64,000 nucleotides of DNA from Isoetes taiwanensis (taxonomy: Eukaryota; Streptophyta; Lycopodiopsida; Isoetales; Isoetaceae), in NCBI GenBank assembly GCA_021234155.1, contig JAJEKV010000001.1, positions 23,111,189-23,175,188 on the forward strand. The letters run 5' to 3'. Shown one piece after another: positions 1 through 10,888 of the stretch (position 1 is its first letter; every line of letters starts with the position of its first letter). The position numbers and the translations under genes were made by a program. Below the pieces are notes generated by a model. That model ran no database searches, was not told where the DNA came from, and saw only the letters and a program-made list of their open reading frames with translations.

Positions 1-60
1 ATTCCTGGGGGATAACCGTTTGTTCTATTTGTTGTTCATCCCCGCTAGTCATCGGGGGGA
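1..60 (+). other. 3' end of a family A copia interior with polypurine tract
   Basis: This stretch matches the end of the A interior at 18,671-18,730, which also runs into an A LTR. It ends in the G-rich tract ATCGGGGGGA directly before the LTR at 61, the expected place for the plus-strand primer (PPT). The rest of this A copy lies off the left edge of the window. Confidence 0.8.
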
Positions 61-272
61 TGTTAGAATAAGATGACTAGACGTTAGGATGTTTAGGCTT
101 TGTGTGTGCCGACGCGGCATAGCATCACTGGCCGACGTGTCACAAGACGCTTTGTTGCCGACATGGCACATCTATATAAGCCATAGTCTAGCAGTTAGAT
201 TTATCGAGTGTAGCCTCTCCGGAGCTTTGTTAGTAGATCCTCTTCTTTCCATTGTATGCATTGTTGTTATCA
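61..272 (+). repeat. Family A LTR
   Basis: The repeat starts TGTTAGAATAAGATG and ends TTGTTGTTATCA, so it has the TG...CA ends of an LTR. It matches the A LTRs at 6,269, 18,731, 18,945 (inverted) and 39,890 (inverted). A TATA box (TATATAAG, 173-180) marks the likely U3 promoter. The A PPT lies upstream, so by its left side this is a 3' LTR, but a family B interior follows it. Confidence 0.9.
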
Positions 273-284
273 TGGTATCGAGCC
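273..284 (+). promoter_or_regulatory. tRNA-iMet primer-binding site
   Basis: TGGTATCGAGCC follows the LTR end directly. It differs from TGGTATCAGAGCC, the complement of the plant initiator methionine tRNA 3' end, only by loss of the A of a CAG and its neighbour. Intact versions are at 6,483 and 45,172. Confidence 0.8.
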
Positions 285-532
285 TATCCAAGGTGAAGGT
301 TAGCAAGTCGATTAGAGGTGGAGGCATTCTAAGGCTTGATCAATCTGGTGTAGATTAGATCGAATCTCAAGTGTTGGTGAGAAAATCCCAAATCGGGTGA
401 AGATCCGGGCACCAATTGAAGCCTAATGGCAAATTGAGCCGGAATGGCGGATTGCAGCCTAATTGTGGTAAATCCTAATCAGACCGATTGGATTGGTAAC
501 CGACTTCGCAGTGTTGAAGGAGAACTAATCGT

Positions 533-705
533 GTTTGGTGAAGATCGAGAAAGATTTGGAGCGCTGGCTCGCCTCCCCGCAACAAATATTGCATGCCGGA
601 GCTATTTTCAAGGATTGGAGCAGATCGGCCGCATTTGGTGAAGATCAAAAAGATTTGGAGCGTTATTCTCCCCGCAACAAATATTGCATGCCGGAGCTAT
701 TTTTG
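533..705 (+). repeat. Tandem repeat in family B leader
   Basis: Two units of about 75 bp (533-608 and 632-705) share TTTGGTGAAGATC, AAAGATTTGGAGCG and the block CAACAAATATTGCATGC. The same pair occurs in the other full-length B copies, for example at 5,650-5,820, 26,350-26,510, 31,915-32,070 and 45,430-45,610. The repeats lie in the untranslated leader; they make short spurious ORFs here. Confidence 0.75.
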
Positions 706-1379
706 GCGATGGTATCTTTTTGGTTATTTTTGGCTTGTGGTTTTCTTGGGATTTGGCCTGATTAGGCTAAATTTGGCGAGGAGGACCTGAATTGGGTCGG
801 TTTTGGAGTAAATTTATAGAAAGATTGATCTAATCGAAATAGATAAAAGGATATTGGTATTTTCTTGTTGAAAAGTGAAGACGGAGGGTTTTTTTGCACC
901 GCTAATCTCGACCAGCATTGTGGCAACAAGACGCTGTCGATTTCAACGCTGGTGCAAAGATTAAGATTTGCATTTGCAGGAGTGATCTAGATTGCTCGTA
1001 AAGCCATTGATCGACCGGAGTTATCCGCTGTTGCAATGGGGTTTTCTTGGTGAAGATTTGATTCATCCGGACTGAATCGGTAGATGTGCAAACACATTAC
1101 TAGACCGAGTCTTGGCGCTTGACGAAATTGTGCAAGCACAGTGGTGTAGATCGAGTTTTGCAAATCTGCGTGATTCTTTTCGTAAAAAGGTGTGTTCGAT
1201 TTTTGGCTTCAAAGTCCGGGTTAGTTAAGACGATCTGGGGTTTCGATTTGATAATCAGAAAGGATTTGTGTTAGTTGTGAGGGCACGAGAACATACTCTA
1301 CGTAAAGTATTTGACAAATAAGTAGGATTCTTGATACGTAAAAGTTTGTGAGATTTGGTTAGCACTCTAAAAGTTTACA

Positions 1380-2330
1380 ATGCTTCCCGTGTTGAAAGAG
1401 CTTGTAGTCCCGCTAAAAGATAAGTTTCTCAATCATCGGAACTATGAAGAATGGAGATGTCACATGACATGGTCTTTAATTTCACACGATTTGTGGCATG
1501 TTGTAAGAGGACACAGACTTTCTTGAATTACTCTTGATAATGATTCTCTAGTTACACGAGCTATAAAGCTAACTATAGCACATCCTTACAGTTTAAAAGA
1601 TTTGGCAAGCTACGCTTTCTTAGTTCCCAAGAGCTTTAGGACTACTTGAGATCAAATTTGGGCAGCAAGATTCTATTGAACTTAAGTTTCGAGGCAAGAG
1701 CGAGAAAAGGTGAAGAAGAGGGAAAAGCAAAAGGAAATTGAGGAAAAGGGAGACAACTATCTCTGAGATATCCACTTTATGGTTCCAGGTTCCTGAAATC
1801 CATGACTTGTGTTCTCGCTTCTAATTATCTTGGAAATTTTTGGAAAAGTTTCCTTGCATGGCAGATCCAAAGACGCATGTGAAGGCATATTGGAAAAGGA
1901 TCATGATGGTTTGACAAATTCAAATGGGCTTGATGATGTAGATCATCTTGCGAGGGGTTTAATGATACATCAAGTTTGGGAAACGAGGATTGTTTGAGAA
2001 AAATCAAATGTTAGCAGAGTTGCTCGACCTGCAAGCACGTTACCGGATCAAATACGTGAGCTTAGAGGTACCCCTTCTTGATGAATTTTTAGATCTTGAT
2101 GAATTGTCTTCGGTCACCAATCATATATATCGGAACTATCTTTGGGAAAGAATTGGTTTTGGAATGCATTCACGAATCTTCTTTTGGTTCTCATCCATGT
2201 TACTTGACTTGGATCTGCAGATATGAAGTGATTGAGAGCAATTGGTTTCTTCATAATGATGACATTGCGCACTGGTTTCGGAGATGAGCAACATACGTGA
2301 CTTACACACCAATTCATGGCGTAAGAAGAA
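1380..2330 (+). pseudogene. Gag-like ORF of family B (copia gag N-terminus), broken
   Basis: The first open stretch reads NYEEWRCHMTWSLISHDLWH near residues 22-41. The pattern NYxxWxxxMxxxL...LW is the usual N-terminal signature of plant Ty1/copia gag (UBN2/DUF4219-like). Further on are LSSQELWDYLR, a strongly basic stretch rich in K and R, and an acidic tail. No zinc knuckle is visible. Stops and frameshifts interrupt the frame (for example near 1,525 and 1,640), while intact versions of the same segments occur at 10,114-10,888 and 46,408-47,255. Capsid function is inferred from the N-terminal pattern only. Confidence 0.6.
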
Positions 2331-2334
2331 GAAA

Positions 2335-2942
2335 TGATTTGTGAGCTTCCATGGCTGGAGATTGATCGTATGAGGTGATTTTCAGTCTCATCTATCTCGG
2401 GTTTGTACACATGATCTTCCATTTCATGTGAATGTACACATTCCATTTGCTTGTCCACATGATGGGAAGGTGGCGGATCAACATTTGGATGATTTTTCGT
2501 GGTATATCTCTTATGTTGACAAGTGAAGGAATATCCAAGCGATTCAGGTAACTTCCGGTGTTTGCATTTAAGAAATCGGTATTGCTTGTTTTTGATACAC
2601 CCTTTGAAGGTTATGAGTCAATGGTTAATTAACGGCGGTTTACCACAGGCGGCTTGTAGGGGATTACGGGGCAAACTATGGCGAGTTCTCAAGGCCTATT
2701 ATGATCATGATCTTATCGATTGTTACGCTAACGGTCTACGGTATGGAGCGAAACGCCCTTATGACACTAACACATGGTTTGAGGTCTGTTATGGAAGATA
2801 TACTATGAAGCACTTCAAAGATAGCGGGGAACACGAGGGACTATTGATACATTTGATATTTTTCTGCAAGAGAATGGTACAGGAAGGAAGATTTGGTCCA
2901 AAATTAAATACAAGGACCACTCATGGCTTCTTCTCCGGTTAA
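2335..2942 (+). pseudogene. Second ORF of family B, unrecognised product, broken
   Basis: Segments match the 253-residue ORF at 47,231-47,992: the region encoding CELPWLEIDR, the HVNVHIPFACPHDG stretch, and the NTWFEVCYGRYTMKHF block (open from 2,523 to 2,942). It starts just after the gag-like ORF. I cannot assign a family. It lacks copia protease, integrase and RT motifs. The copy is frameshifted. Confidence 0.5.
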
Positions 2943-3046
2943 GCTTGCTCTATGTTACGAAAATCTTGCTTGATCTCGGGGGATATGTATTGTTTCCTTT
3001 CGTTAGTAGGATTTTGTTTTCTCGTGCATGCATGTCATCGGGGGGA

Positions 3047-3218
3047 TGTTAGAGTATGATGACATGGCATGCTTTAGTCATCACATGTTGCTGACATGGC
3101 ACACTACTATATAGCCATAGTCACGCTCATTAGTCCGGAGTTCACTCTAGGAGTCTTTAAAAATCCTACTCTAGTTCGTGTCTTTCCTTTTATCCTTGAT
3201 TGTATTCTCATGTTATCA
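3047..3218 (+). repeat. Family B LTR (3' LTR of copy B1)
   Basis: It starts TGTTAGAGTATGATGACATG, ends TTCTCATGTTATCA and has the TATA-like CTACTATATAGCC in the middle. A G-rich PPT (ATCGGGGGGA) precedes it. It matches the LTRs of the complete B element at 45,002 and 47,980. Confidence 0.9.
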
Positions 3219-3220
3219 TG

Positions 3221-3285
3221 TATAGTAGTGTGCCATGTCAAAGAACATGTGATGATTCGGTATGCCATGTCATCATACTCTAACA
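3221..3285 (-). repeat. Truncated inverted family B LTR
   Basis: Only about 65 bp of the LTR remains, on the minus strand, running from the TATA-like block to TCTAACA (reverse of the LTR start). It sits two bases after the plus-strand LTR ending at 3,218, so two B LTRs meet tail to tail. The missing part is the LTR's 3' section. Confidence 0.8.
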
Positions 3286-6078
3286 TCCCCCTCGATGACA
3301 TGCATGCCTCGAAAACAAAATCCTACTAATGAAAGGAAACAATACATATCCCCCCGAGATCAAAGCGTTTTCGTAACATAGAGCAAGCTTAACCGGAGAA
3401 GAAGCCATGAGTGGTCCTTGTATTTAATTTTGGACCAAATCTTCCTTCCTCTGTACCATTCTCTTGCAGAAAAATATCAAATGTATCAATAGTCCCTCGT
3501 GTTCTGCTATGCTTTGAAGTGCTTCATAGTATATCTTCCATAATGGACCTCAAACCATGTGTTAGTGTCATAAAATCGCTCCATATTCTCGCCTGGTAGG
3601 ACTGTTAGCGAAACAATCGATAAGATCATGATCATAATAGGCCTTAGAGAACTTCGCCATAGTTTGCCCCGTAATCCCACTACAAATCCGTGGTAAACCG
3701 TCGAGAATTAACCATTGACTCATAACCTTCGGAGTGTATCAAAAACAAGCAATACGATTTCTTAAATGCAAACACACGGAAGTTACCATGCTTGCTTGGA
3801 TATTCCTTCACCATCAACATAAGAGATATACCACGAAAAATCATCCAAATGTTGATCTCGCCACCTTCCCATCATGTGGACAAGCAAATGGAATGTGTAC
3901 ATTCACATGAAATGGAAGATCATGTGTACAAACCTGAGATAGATGAGACCGAAAATCACTACCGTTACGATCAATCTCCAGCCATGGAAGCTCACAAATC
4001 ATTTCTTCTTCTTCTGCCATGAATTAGTTAAAGTCCCGTATGTTGCTCATCTCCGAAAAACCAGTGCGCAATGTCATCATTATGAAGAAACCAATTGCTC
4101 TCAATCACTTCATACTTGCCGGATCCAAGTCAAGTAACATGGATGAGAACCAAAGAAGATTAAGTGAATGCATTCCAAAACCAATTCTTTCCCAGCATAG
4201 TCTGATATAACAGTTGGTGACACCAAGACAATTCATCAAGATCTAAAAATTCATCAAGAAGGGGTACCTCTAACTGCTTGTATTTGATCCGTAACGTAGC
4301 TTGCGGTCGAGCAACTCTGCTAACATTTGATTTTTCTCAAACAATCCTCGTTCCCAAACTTGATGTATCATTAAACCCCAAAGATGATCTACATCATCAA
4401 GAAGCAAACTGAACTGTCAAACCATCATGATCCTTTTCCAATATGCCAACGTCTGTCTTTGGATCTGCCATGCAAGGAAACTTTTCCAAAAATTTCCAAG
4501 ATAATTAGAAGCGTAAACACAAGTCATGGATTTCGAGAACTGGAACCATAAAAGTGGATATCTCCTCGATAGTTGTCTCCCTTTTCCTCAATTTCCTTTG
4601 CTTACGCTTTTCCTCTTCTTCACCTTTTTCTCGCTCTTGCCTCACGAAACTTAAGTTCAATAGAATCTTGCTGCCCAAATTCTGATCTCAAGTAGTCCCA
4701 AAGCTCTTGGGAACTAAGAAACGTAGCTTGCCAAATCTTTAAAAGCTGTAAGGATGTGCTATAGTTAGCTTTATAGCTCGTGTAACTAGAGAATCATTAT
4801 CAAGAGTAATTCCGAGAAAAGTCTGTGTCCTCTTACAACATGCCACAAATCGTGTGTGAAATTAAAGACCATGTCATGTGACATCTCCATTCTTCATAGT
4901 TCGATGATTGAGAAACTTATCTTTTAGCGGGACTACAAGCTCTTTCAACACGAAGCATTGTAAACTTTTAGAGTGCTAACCAAATCTCACAAACTTTTAC
5001 AGATCAAGAATCCTAACACCAAATACTTTCACGTAGAGTATGTTCTCGTGCCCTCACAACTAACACAAATCCTTTCGTGATTATCAAATCACGACCCCGG
5101 ATCCGTCTTAACTAACCCCGGACTTTGAAGCCAAAAATCGAACACACCTTTTTTCTCGAAAAGAATCCTGCGGATTTGCAAAACTCCCGCCTACACCACT
5201 CAGCTTGCACAATTTAGATCAAACTGCCAAGACTCCAGTCTAGTACTGTGTTTGCACATCTACCAGATTCCCCATCCGGATGAATCAAATCTTCACCAAG
5301 AAAACCCCATTGCAACAGATAACTCCGGTCGATCAATAGCTTTCTACGAGCAATCTAGATCACTCCCGCAAATGCAAATCTTAATGCTGCACCAACGTTG
5401 AAATCGACAACGTCTTGTTGCCACAATGCTGATCCGAGATTAGCGATTGCAAAAACCCTCCCGTCTTCACTTTTCAACAAGAAAATACCAATATCCTTTT
5501 ATCTATTTCGATTAGATCAATCTTTCTATAAATTTACTCCAAATCCGACCCAATTCCAGGTCACTCCTACGCCAAATTTAGCCTAATCCCACCAAATCCC
5601 AAGAAAACCACAAGCCAAAATAACCAAAAGATACCATCGCCAAAAATAGCTCGGCATGCAATATTTGTTGCGCACCTTGAGCCAACGCTCAAATCTTTTG
5701 ATCTTCACCAAATACCGCCGATCTGCTCCAATCCTTGAAAATAGCTCGGCATGCAATATTTGTTGCGGAGCCTTGAGCCAACGCTCAAATCTTTTCGATC
5801 TTCACCAAACACGGTCGTTCTCCTTCAACACTGCGAGTCGATTTACCAATCCAATCGATCGATTAGGATTTACCACAATTCCGCTGCAATCCGCCATTCC
5901 GGCTCCAATTTGCCATTCCTGGCTTCACTGAATTGCTTCGGATCTTCACCCCATTTGGGATTTTCTCACCAACACTTGAGATTCACTGATCTAATCTACA
6001 CCAGATTGATCAAGCCTTAGAATGCCTCCACCTCTAATCGACTTGCTAACCTTCACCTTCAGATAGGCTCTGATACCA
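3286..6078 (-). mobile_element. Family B interior, copy B2 (inverted)
   Basis: Read on the minus strand it is a full-length B interior: PBS complement at 6,066-6,078, leader repeats near 5,650-5,820, gag-like region about 4,930 down to 4,020, and second-ORF region about 4,015 down to 3,390. Long identical stretches to copy B1 are separated by small differences at CAG/CTG. No pol motif is found. Frames are broken. Confidence 0.85.
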
Positions 6079-6250
6079 TGATAACATGAGAATACACTGA
6101 AGGATAAAAGGAAAGACACGAACTAGAGTAGGAGCGCCTAAAGACTCCTAGAGTGAACTCCAGACTAATGAGCGTGACTATGGCTATATAGTAGTGTGCC
6201 ATGTCAGCAACATGTGATGACTCAGCATGCCATGTCATCATACTCTAACA
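6079..6250 (-). repeat. Family B LTR (5' LTR of copy B2)
   Basis: The minus-strand LTR begins TGATAACATGAGAATACACTG and ends TACTCTAACA in plus-strand reading. It is a clean copy that keeps the CACTG and CAG positions scrambled elsewhere. The PBS complement GGCTCTGATACCA touches its left side. Confidence 0.9.
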
Positions 6251-6268
6251 TCTACACCAGAATAAGAC

Positions 6269-6482
6269 ATAGAATAAGATGACATGACGTTAGGATGTTT
6301 AGGCATTGTGTGTGCTGACGTGGCATATGCGCTGTCGACGCGTCACGCTTGGCAAGCGCTTGTTGCTGACATGGCACATCTATATAAGCCATAGTCTAGC
6401 AGTTAGATTTATCTGAGTGTAGCGCTCTCTGGAGCTTTGTTAGTAGATCCTCTTCTTTTCATTGTATGCATTGTTGTTATCA
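6269..6482 (+). repeat. Family A LTR (5' LTR of copy A1)
   Basis: It matches the A LTR from AGAATAAGATGAC to the terminal TTGTTGTTATCA, with the TATA block CTATATAAGCCATAG. The first bases read CATAGAATAAG instead of TGTTAGAATAAG, so the left boundary is uncertain by a few bases. An intact primer-binding site follows. Confidence 0.85.
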
Positions 6483-6495
6483 TGGTATCAGAGCC
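6483..6495 (+). promoter_or_regulatory. tRNA-iMet primer-binding site of copy A1
   Basis: TGGTATCAGAGCC directly follows the LTR end. It is the standard plant copia minus-strand primer site, complementary to the initiator methionine tRNA 3' end. The CAG is intact here. Confidence 0.9.
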
Positions 6496-6814
6496 GACCT
6501 TGGAGAGGAGAGGAATCTAGGCTTTCTTTTTTATTTGAATTGAGCTAAATGTCTTGTTGGATTGGCATAATTTTATACCGAATTGGATAATCTTGAGAAT
6601 TTTTCATCTAGTTTGAAGATCGAGGTCGGATTTTGCTCGAGTTCGGATTTTGACACAATTTGTGGATCAGGAGGTCGGGATATTGATCTGGAGGTCGCAT
6701 TGTGTCCGATCTTCGAGTATATTGTAAATCACGGTGTTAAATTTTCCAAGATTTCGATGATCTGGCGTTCAATTCCTCAAAATTCCCGGTTTTTTAGCTT
6801 TCTTGCTTCTTTTA

Positions 6815-7590
6815 ATGGCTGCTAACACCGAACCGTGGAAGTACTTTGCTCACCACGTATTGGATCTGAGAGAATTATTTCACTTGGAGATTTGCATTTG
6901 AAACCAATCTTGGTTTTGCGTGATTTGGATGTTGTTTTCCGAAATCTTGGAAGCCAACAACTCGATGAGTTGAAGAAGGATAAGCTAGCCTTGTATCATC
7001 TCGGATCATGTATTAATCCCGGACGAGCAGAGATATTCAAAGCGTAAGTCTTTTCAAGAAGCATTTCGGTGTTTGCGTAAGATTTGTGTCCATGAGGGTG
7101 AAGGGCATCGATTATCCTAAGGAGCAAGATGGACAATCTCGGGCTTGAAGATTGTAAAGATATGAATGATTACTTACAAACAATTTAAAGCACTTAAGGA
7201 GAAATATCATGCACTGGTGGTGAGATGGAGGATGTCACCTTAATCATGTATGTTTTGAAAGGCTTATCTCGGGAATATCGGCACATTATTGATTATTATC
7301 GATGAAGGTTAAGATCAAGATTTCCTTCACTCAAGCTGCGCGAAGGCTCTTGGATGCGCGAGATTCATAGGAAAAGAAGAGATCTAGTGGAGCATGCAAA
7401 TTTTTCTAAAGCAAAGACTTCTTCAAATTCTTGAGAACTTCATCTGAAGCTAATTCTAGGTCCTCTTTTTCTACCACAAATTCAAGAAGAAAGCCTTTTA
7501 GGCTGGCGGTTACGTGGAAAAGAGGGGCACATGAAGAAAAGACTGTCGGAAAATGCACGAGAGATTGCGAGAATATGTCAAGGCTCATCT
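6815..7590 (+). pseudogene. Copia gag (copy A1), frameshifted
   Basis: The ATG at 6,815 starts MAANTEPWKYFAH; the same start is at 39,529 on the minus strand in another A copy. The frame then follows the gag of copy A2 (LDVVF, SCINP, LKGLSREY) with frameshifts. The end carries the zinc-knuckle region (GHMKK near 7,525). Gag forms the virus-like particle that packages element RNA. About eleven differences from copy A2 in roughly 340 bases fall at CAG/CTG sites, plus two homopolymer length changes. Confidence 0.75.
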
Positions 7591-7724
7591 TTGTTAAACA
7601 TGTAACAGCGGATGTATCTAAACACCTTTCCCTCTCAACCCGAGATTAGTGAGATTAATGCTCATGTTTCAGATCATGGGTTGAAGATTTTGAGGTTGGC
7701 TTCCTCAATATTGCAGCTGAACAT

Positions 7725-8890
7725 TTGGATGAAGAAACTTGGTTGATAGATTCTGCGCAACCAAACATTTTGCGAGGCAAGTCTCATTTGTTTGATAGTT
7801 TGGTTCCTCATACTAATACCATTGTTAAAATGGCGGATGGCAATCTTGCAAAGTCTCAAGGCAAAGCCACGGTTTCGGTTCAAACCCGATCATTGTACTA
7901 CTCTCAAATTTCAAGATGTTGTTCATGTTCTGGGTTGCTGACCAACTTATTGAGTGTAAAAATCGGTTTGACAAGAAGCTTGGATATTCATATTGTTTTC
8001 TGGAGGGTTGGTTCATATTCTTTCCAAGAATCCACTTGATTTTGTTGATCTTCAAAAACTTGGGCCTATTGCCAAAGGGAGTCTTAATCTTTGAAGGCAC
8101 GTATGTTCTTAACAAGTCTAAATCTCCAAATTATTCTTGTACTCGGTCTTCAATGGTAGCGTGATTACTCCTACATCGGAAGAACTTTGGCATGCCGTAT
8201 GGTCATATTTCTCACTCTGCACTTGTCCGCGACCTCTAAATATCGTTATGGTTGATGGCACGCCTATTTTGAAAAATCAAAATCTTAATTGCCATGCTTG
8301 CAGACTAGGCAAGCGGGTCCAAGCTCCTTATCCATCTCAAGCTCGGACTTCGTGCTCAAAAACCTTTGGAATTAATTCATTCGACATCTGTTATTTGCCT
8401 ATTGAGTCTTATGGAGGCAACAAACTTCATAGTATTTGTTGATGATTTCAGCCAGATATACATGGGTATATCCTATTAAATTCAAATCTCAAGCTCTTTC
8501 TATCTTTCGACCTCTGACAAGCTAGTTGAGAATGAGTTCTCCACTACAATCAAAAGGTTAAGGACTGATAATGCTAGAGAATACCTCTCAAATGAGTTTG
8601 AAGAATTTCTGAAATCCAAAGGCATTCAGAGAGAGCGGATAGTCCCTTATGCCCATCCTCGAGAATGGAGTAGCGAGAACGTAAAAAGCAGGACATTGAT
8701 GGATTTGGCCGGTATGTTAAAGCATAAGAGGTTGTCTCCAAAATTTTGGGCTGAGGCAGTTCTTCTGCTGCTTACATATCAAATCGAGCTCCTACCAAAT
8801 CTATGGGTACTCAAACTCCCTTTCAAGCTCTTTACAATTCTAAACCTGATGTTAAACATCGAAAGTTTTTTGGTTGTCTAGCTTACACTA
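7725..8890 (+). pseudogene. Copia protease and integrase region (copy A1), frameshifted
   Basis: EETWLIDS at about 7,732-7,757 is the protease active-site block; the bases after the catalytic Asp-Ser are altered at a CTG, so the usual D-S-G is lost in this copy. Then come the pre-integrase domain with the histidine/cysteine zinc finger (ELWHA at about 8,187, NCHACRLGK at about 8,290) and the integrase core (DICYLPIESYG, VDDF, LRTDNAREYLSNEFEEF). The second core aspartate (RTDN) is visible. Integrase would insert element cDNA into the chromosome. Confidence 0.75.
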
Positions 8891-9284
8891 CAATTCCTCG
8901 GAGATTCTTCACAAGAATGGGAAACTTTCGATCGAGCTATCAAAGTTGTGTTCATTGGCTATTCTTTGAATATGAAGGCGTGGAAATGCTATGACCCTGT
9001 CACTCAAAGGTATTTTCATCTAGGAGTATGATTTTTGTTGAAGATGGTGTCTACTCCATGATTTACGTCGGCCCGATTCTCAGATTATGATACACTTGTG
9101 TCCAACCAGTCCTTAGTTTACGATTCATCCTCCTCCTCTGCTCCTTGTCCTCCTTCTTCCTCTTCCATTGTCCAAGTGTTTCCTGATTTTCCACCACATC
9201 TCAACCAATTACATCTCATTCGGATCCCTATCTTGATTTCCTACCTCTTGACTACAATTCTCCACCTTCCTCACCTCCACCTGG

Positions 9285-10113
9285 GTGTCTTTGTGCAACT
9301 ATGCTTTAATGACACAAGTCCTCAAAGATGTGGTTCCTACTTCATATTCTCGGGCTGCTCGGTTTCCACACTGGTTAACTGCTATGAATGATGAGATTGC
9401 AATGATGCATAAGCAACAAACTTGGGACTTGGTACCTCGTCCCCAAATAAAAACATTATTGGTGCTAAGTGGTTGTTTCGGATCAAGTATCATTCAGATG
9501 GTACTATTTCTAAACACAAGGCTAGATTAGTTGCTAAAGGTTATACTCAAAAGCAAGGGTTTGATTTCAATTTGAAGTGTTTGCTCCGGTTGTTAGGTTG
9601 GACACTCTAAGGGCAGTTTGGCATTGGCTGCTCATAAACAATGGGATGTGTATCATCTTGATTTCAAGTGTGCTTTCCTAAATGGTGATATTGAAGAAGA
9701 ACTCTATTTGCAACAGCCTCCTGGTTTTGAAGATTCTACACACCCGATTATGTGCGCAAACTCAAAAAAGAGTATCTATGGGTTGAGGCGAGGGCTCCTC
9801 GGTCTTGGCATCGAAAGATAAATTCTTATCTTCTTTCTATGGGTTATCAGAGATCTAGGGCAGATCCTAACCTATACTATCAGTTTGCAAATGGGGAAGT
9901 AGCTATTCTTCTCCTATATGTAGATGATATAATCATTACAGGAGGTGCTTCTCAGTTTATACAACAAACCAAGAATTTGCTGACCACAAATTTTGAACTC
10001 ACAGATTTAGGGCTCATGCATTATTGTTTAGGTCTTGAGGTGTGGCAAACAAAAGATGGTATTCATATAACACAACAGAAGTATCTTGCTGAAATTCTTG
10101 AAAAGTTTCATAA
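9285..10113 (+). pseudogene. Copia reverse transcriptase (copy A1), truncated
   Basis: Segments include [50 protein letters not shown] and the catalytic YVDDIIITGG (about 9,918-9,947). All are standard Ty1/copia RT blocks. The frame shifts near 9,470, 9,570, 9,600 and 9,760. The gene is cut at 10,113 by the join to family B, so RNase H is lost. Confidence 0.85.
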
Positions 10114-10888
10114 CTTCATACTGCAGATCCAAGTCAAGTAACATGGACTGAGAACCAAAAGAAGATTCGTGAATGCATTCCAAAACCAATTCTTTCCCAG
10201 CATAGTCTGATATAACAGTTGGTGACACTGAAGACAATTCATCAAGATCTAAAAATTCATCAAGAAGGGGTACCTCTAACTGCTGTATTTGATCTGGTAA
10301 CTGTGCTTGCAGGTCGAGCAACTCTGCTAACATTTGATTTTTCTCAAACAATCCTGTTCCCAAACTTGATGTATCATTAAACCCTGCAAGATGATCTACA
10401 TCATCAAGAAGCAGCTGAACTGTCAAACCATCATGATCCTTTTCCAATATGCCACTGTCCTGTGCTGGATCTGCCATGCAAGGAAACTTTTCCAAAAAAT
10501 TTCCAAGATAATTAGAAGCAGAACACAAGTCATGGATTTCAGGAACTGGAACCATAAAAGTGGATATCTCCGAGATAGTTGTCTCCCTTTTCCTCAATTT
10601 CCTTTGCTTCTGCTTTTCCCTCTTCTTCACCTTTTTCTGCTCTTGCCTCTGAAACTTAAGTTCAATAGAATCTTGCTGCCCAAATTCTGATCTCAAGTAG
10701 TCCCAAAGCTCTTGGGAACTAAGAAACGTAGCTTGCCAAATCTTTAAACTGTAAGGATGTGCTATAGTTAGCTTTATAGCTCGTGTAACTAGAGAATCAT
10801 TATCAAGAGTAATTCCGGAAAAGTCGGTCCTCTTACAACATGCCACAAATCGTGTGAAATTAAAGACCATGTCATGTGACATCTCCAT
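10114..10888 (-). pseudogene. Gag-like ORF of family B, longest open version
   Basis: The minus-strand frame is open from 10,888 to 10,028; the last 28 or so codons come from the joined family A sequence. Seen in order: SHDMVFNF (a frameshifted reading of the gag N-terminus), GITLDNDSLVTRAIKL, LSSQELWDYLRSEFGQQDS, a basic coiled-coil-like stretch (QEQKKVKKREKQKQRK), then an acidic region with DHDGLTVQLLLDDVDHLAG and LLDEFLDLDELSS. The real start lies upstream, out of frame, near 10,960. No zinc knuckle or enzyme motif is present. It may be a structural or nucleic-acid-binding protein; function is not shown. Confidence 0.6.

Larger units (their letters stand above)
273..3046 (+). mobile_element. 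Family B interior, copy B1 (degraded)
   Basis: The stretch is colinear with the complete B element at 45,172-47,979: leader with two tandem repeat units, gag-like ORF, second ORF, then a G-rich tract before the B LTR at 3,047. No integrase, RT or RNase H motif is found in any frame. It is flanked by an A LTR on the left and a B LTR on the right, so it is not a standard element. Reading frames are broken repeatedly, mostly at CAG/CTG sites. Confidence 0.85.
6483..10113 (+). mobile_element. Family A Ty1/copia element, copy A1, truncated in RT
   Basis: Order on the plus strand is PBS, leader, gag, protease, integrase, RT, which is copia order. The interior stops inside the RT C-terminal region: after GAAAAGTTTCAT the sequence switches to the minus strand of family B. 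RNase H and the 3' LTR are missing. The coding frame is broken at many sites, almost all at CAG or CTG positions when compared with copy A2 at 14,614-18,730. Confidence 0.85.

Noticed and set aside
89-358. 89-codon open frame at the left edge
   Set aside because: It lies across an LTR, the PBS and the leader of a retroelement; it has no domain and no counterpart in the other LTR copies.
273-3046. RIP-like or APOBEC-like hypermutation of repeats
   Set aside because: Those processes give C-to-T or G-to-A transitions. The differences here are indels and mixed changes centred on CAG/CTG.
3086-3120. Plus- and minus-strand LTR pair near 3.2 kb as a foldback DNA transposon
   Set aside because: The ends are LTRs with PBS and PPT in the expected places and the interiors are retrotransposon sequence; no transposase is present.
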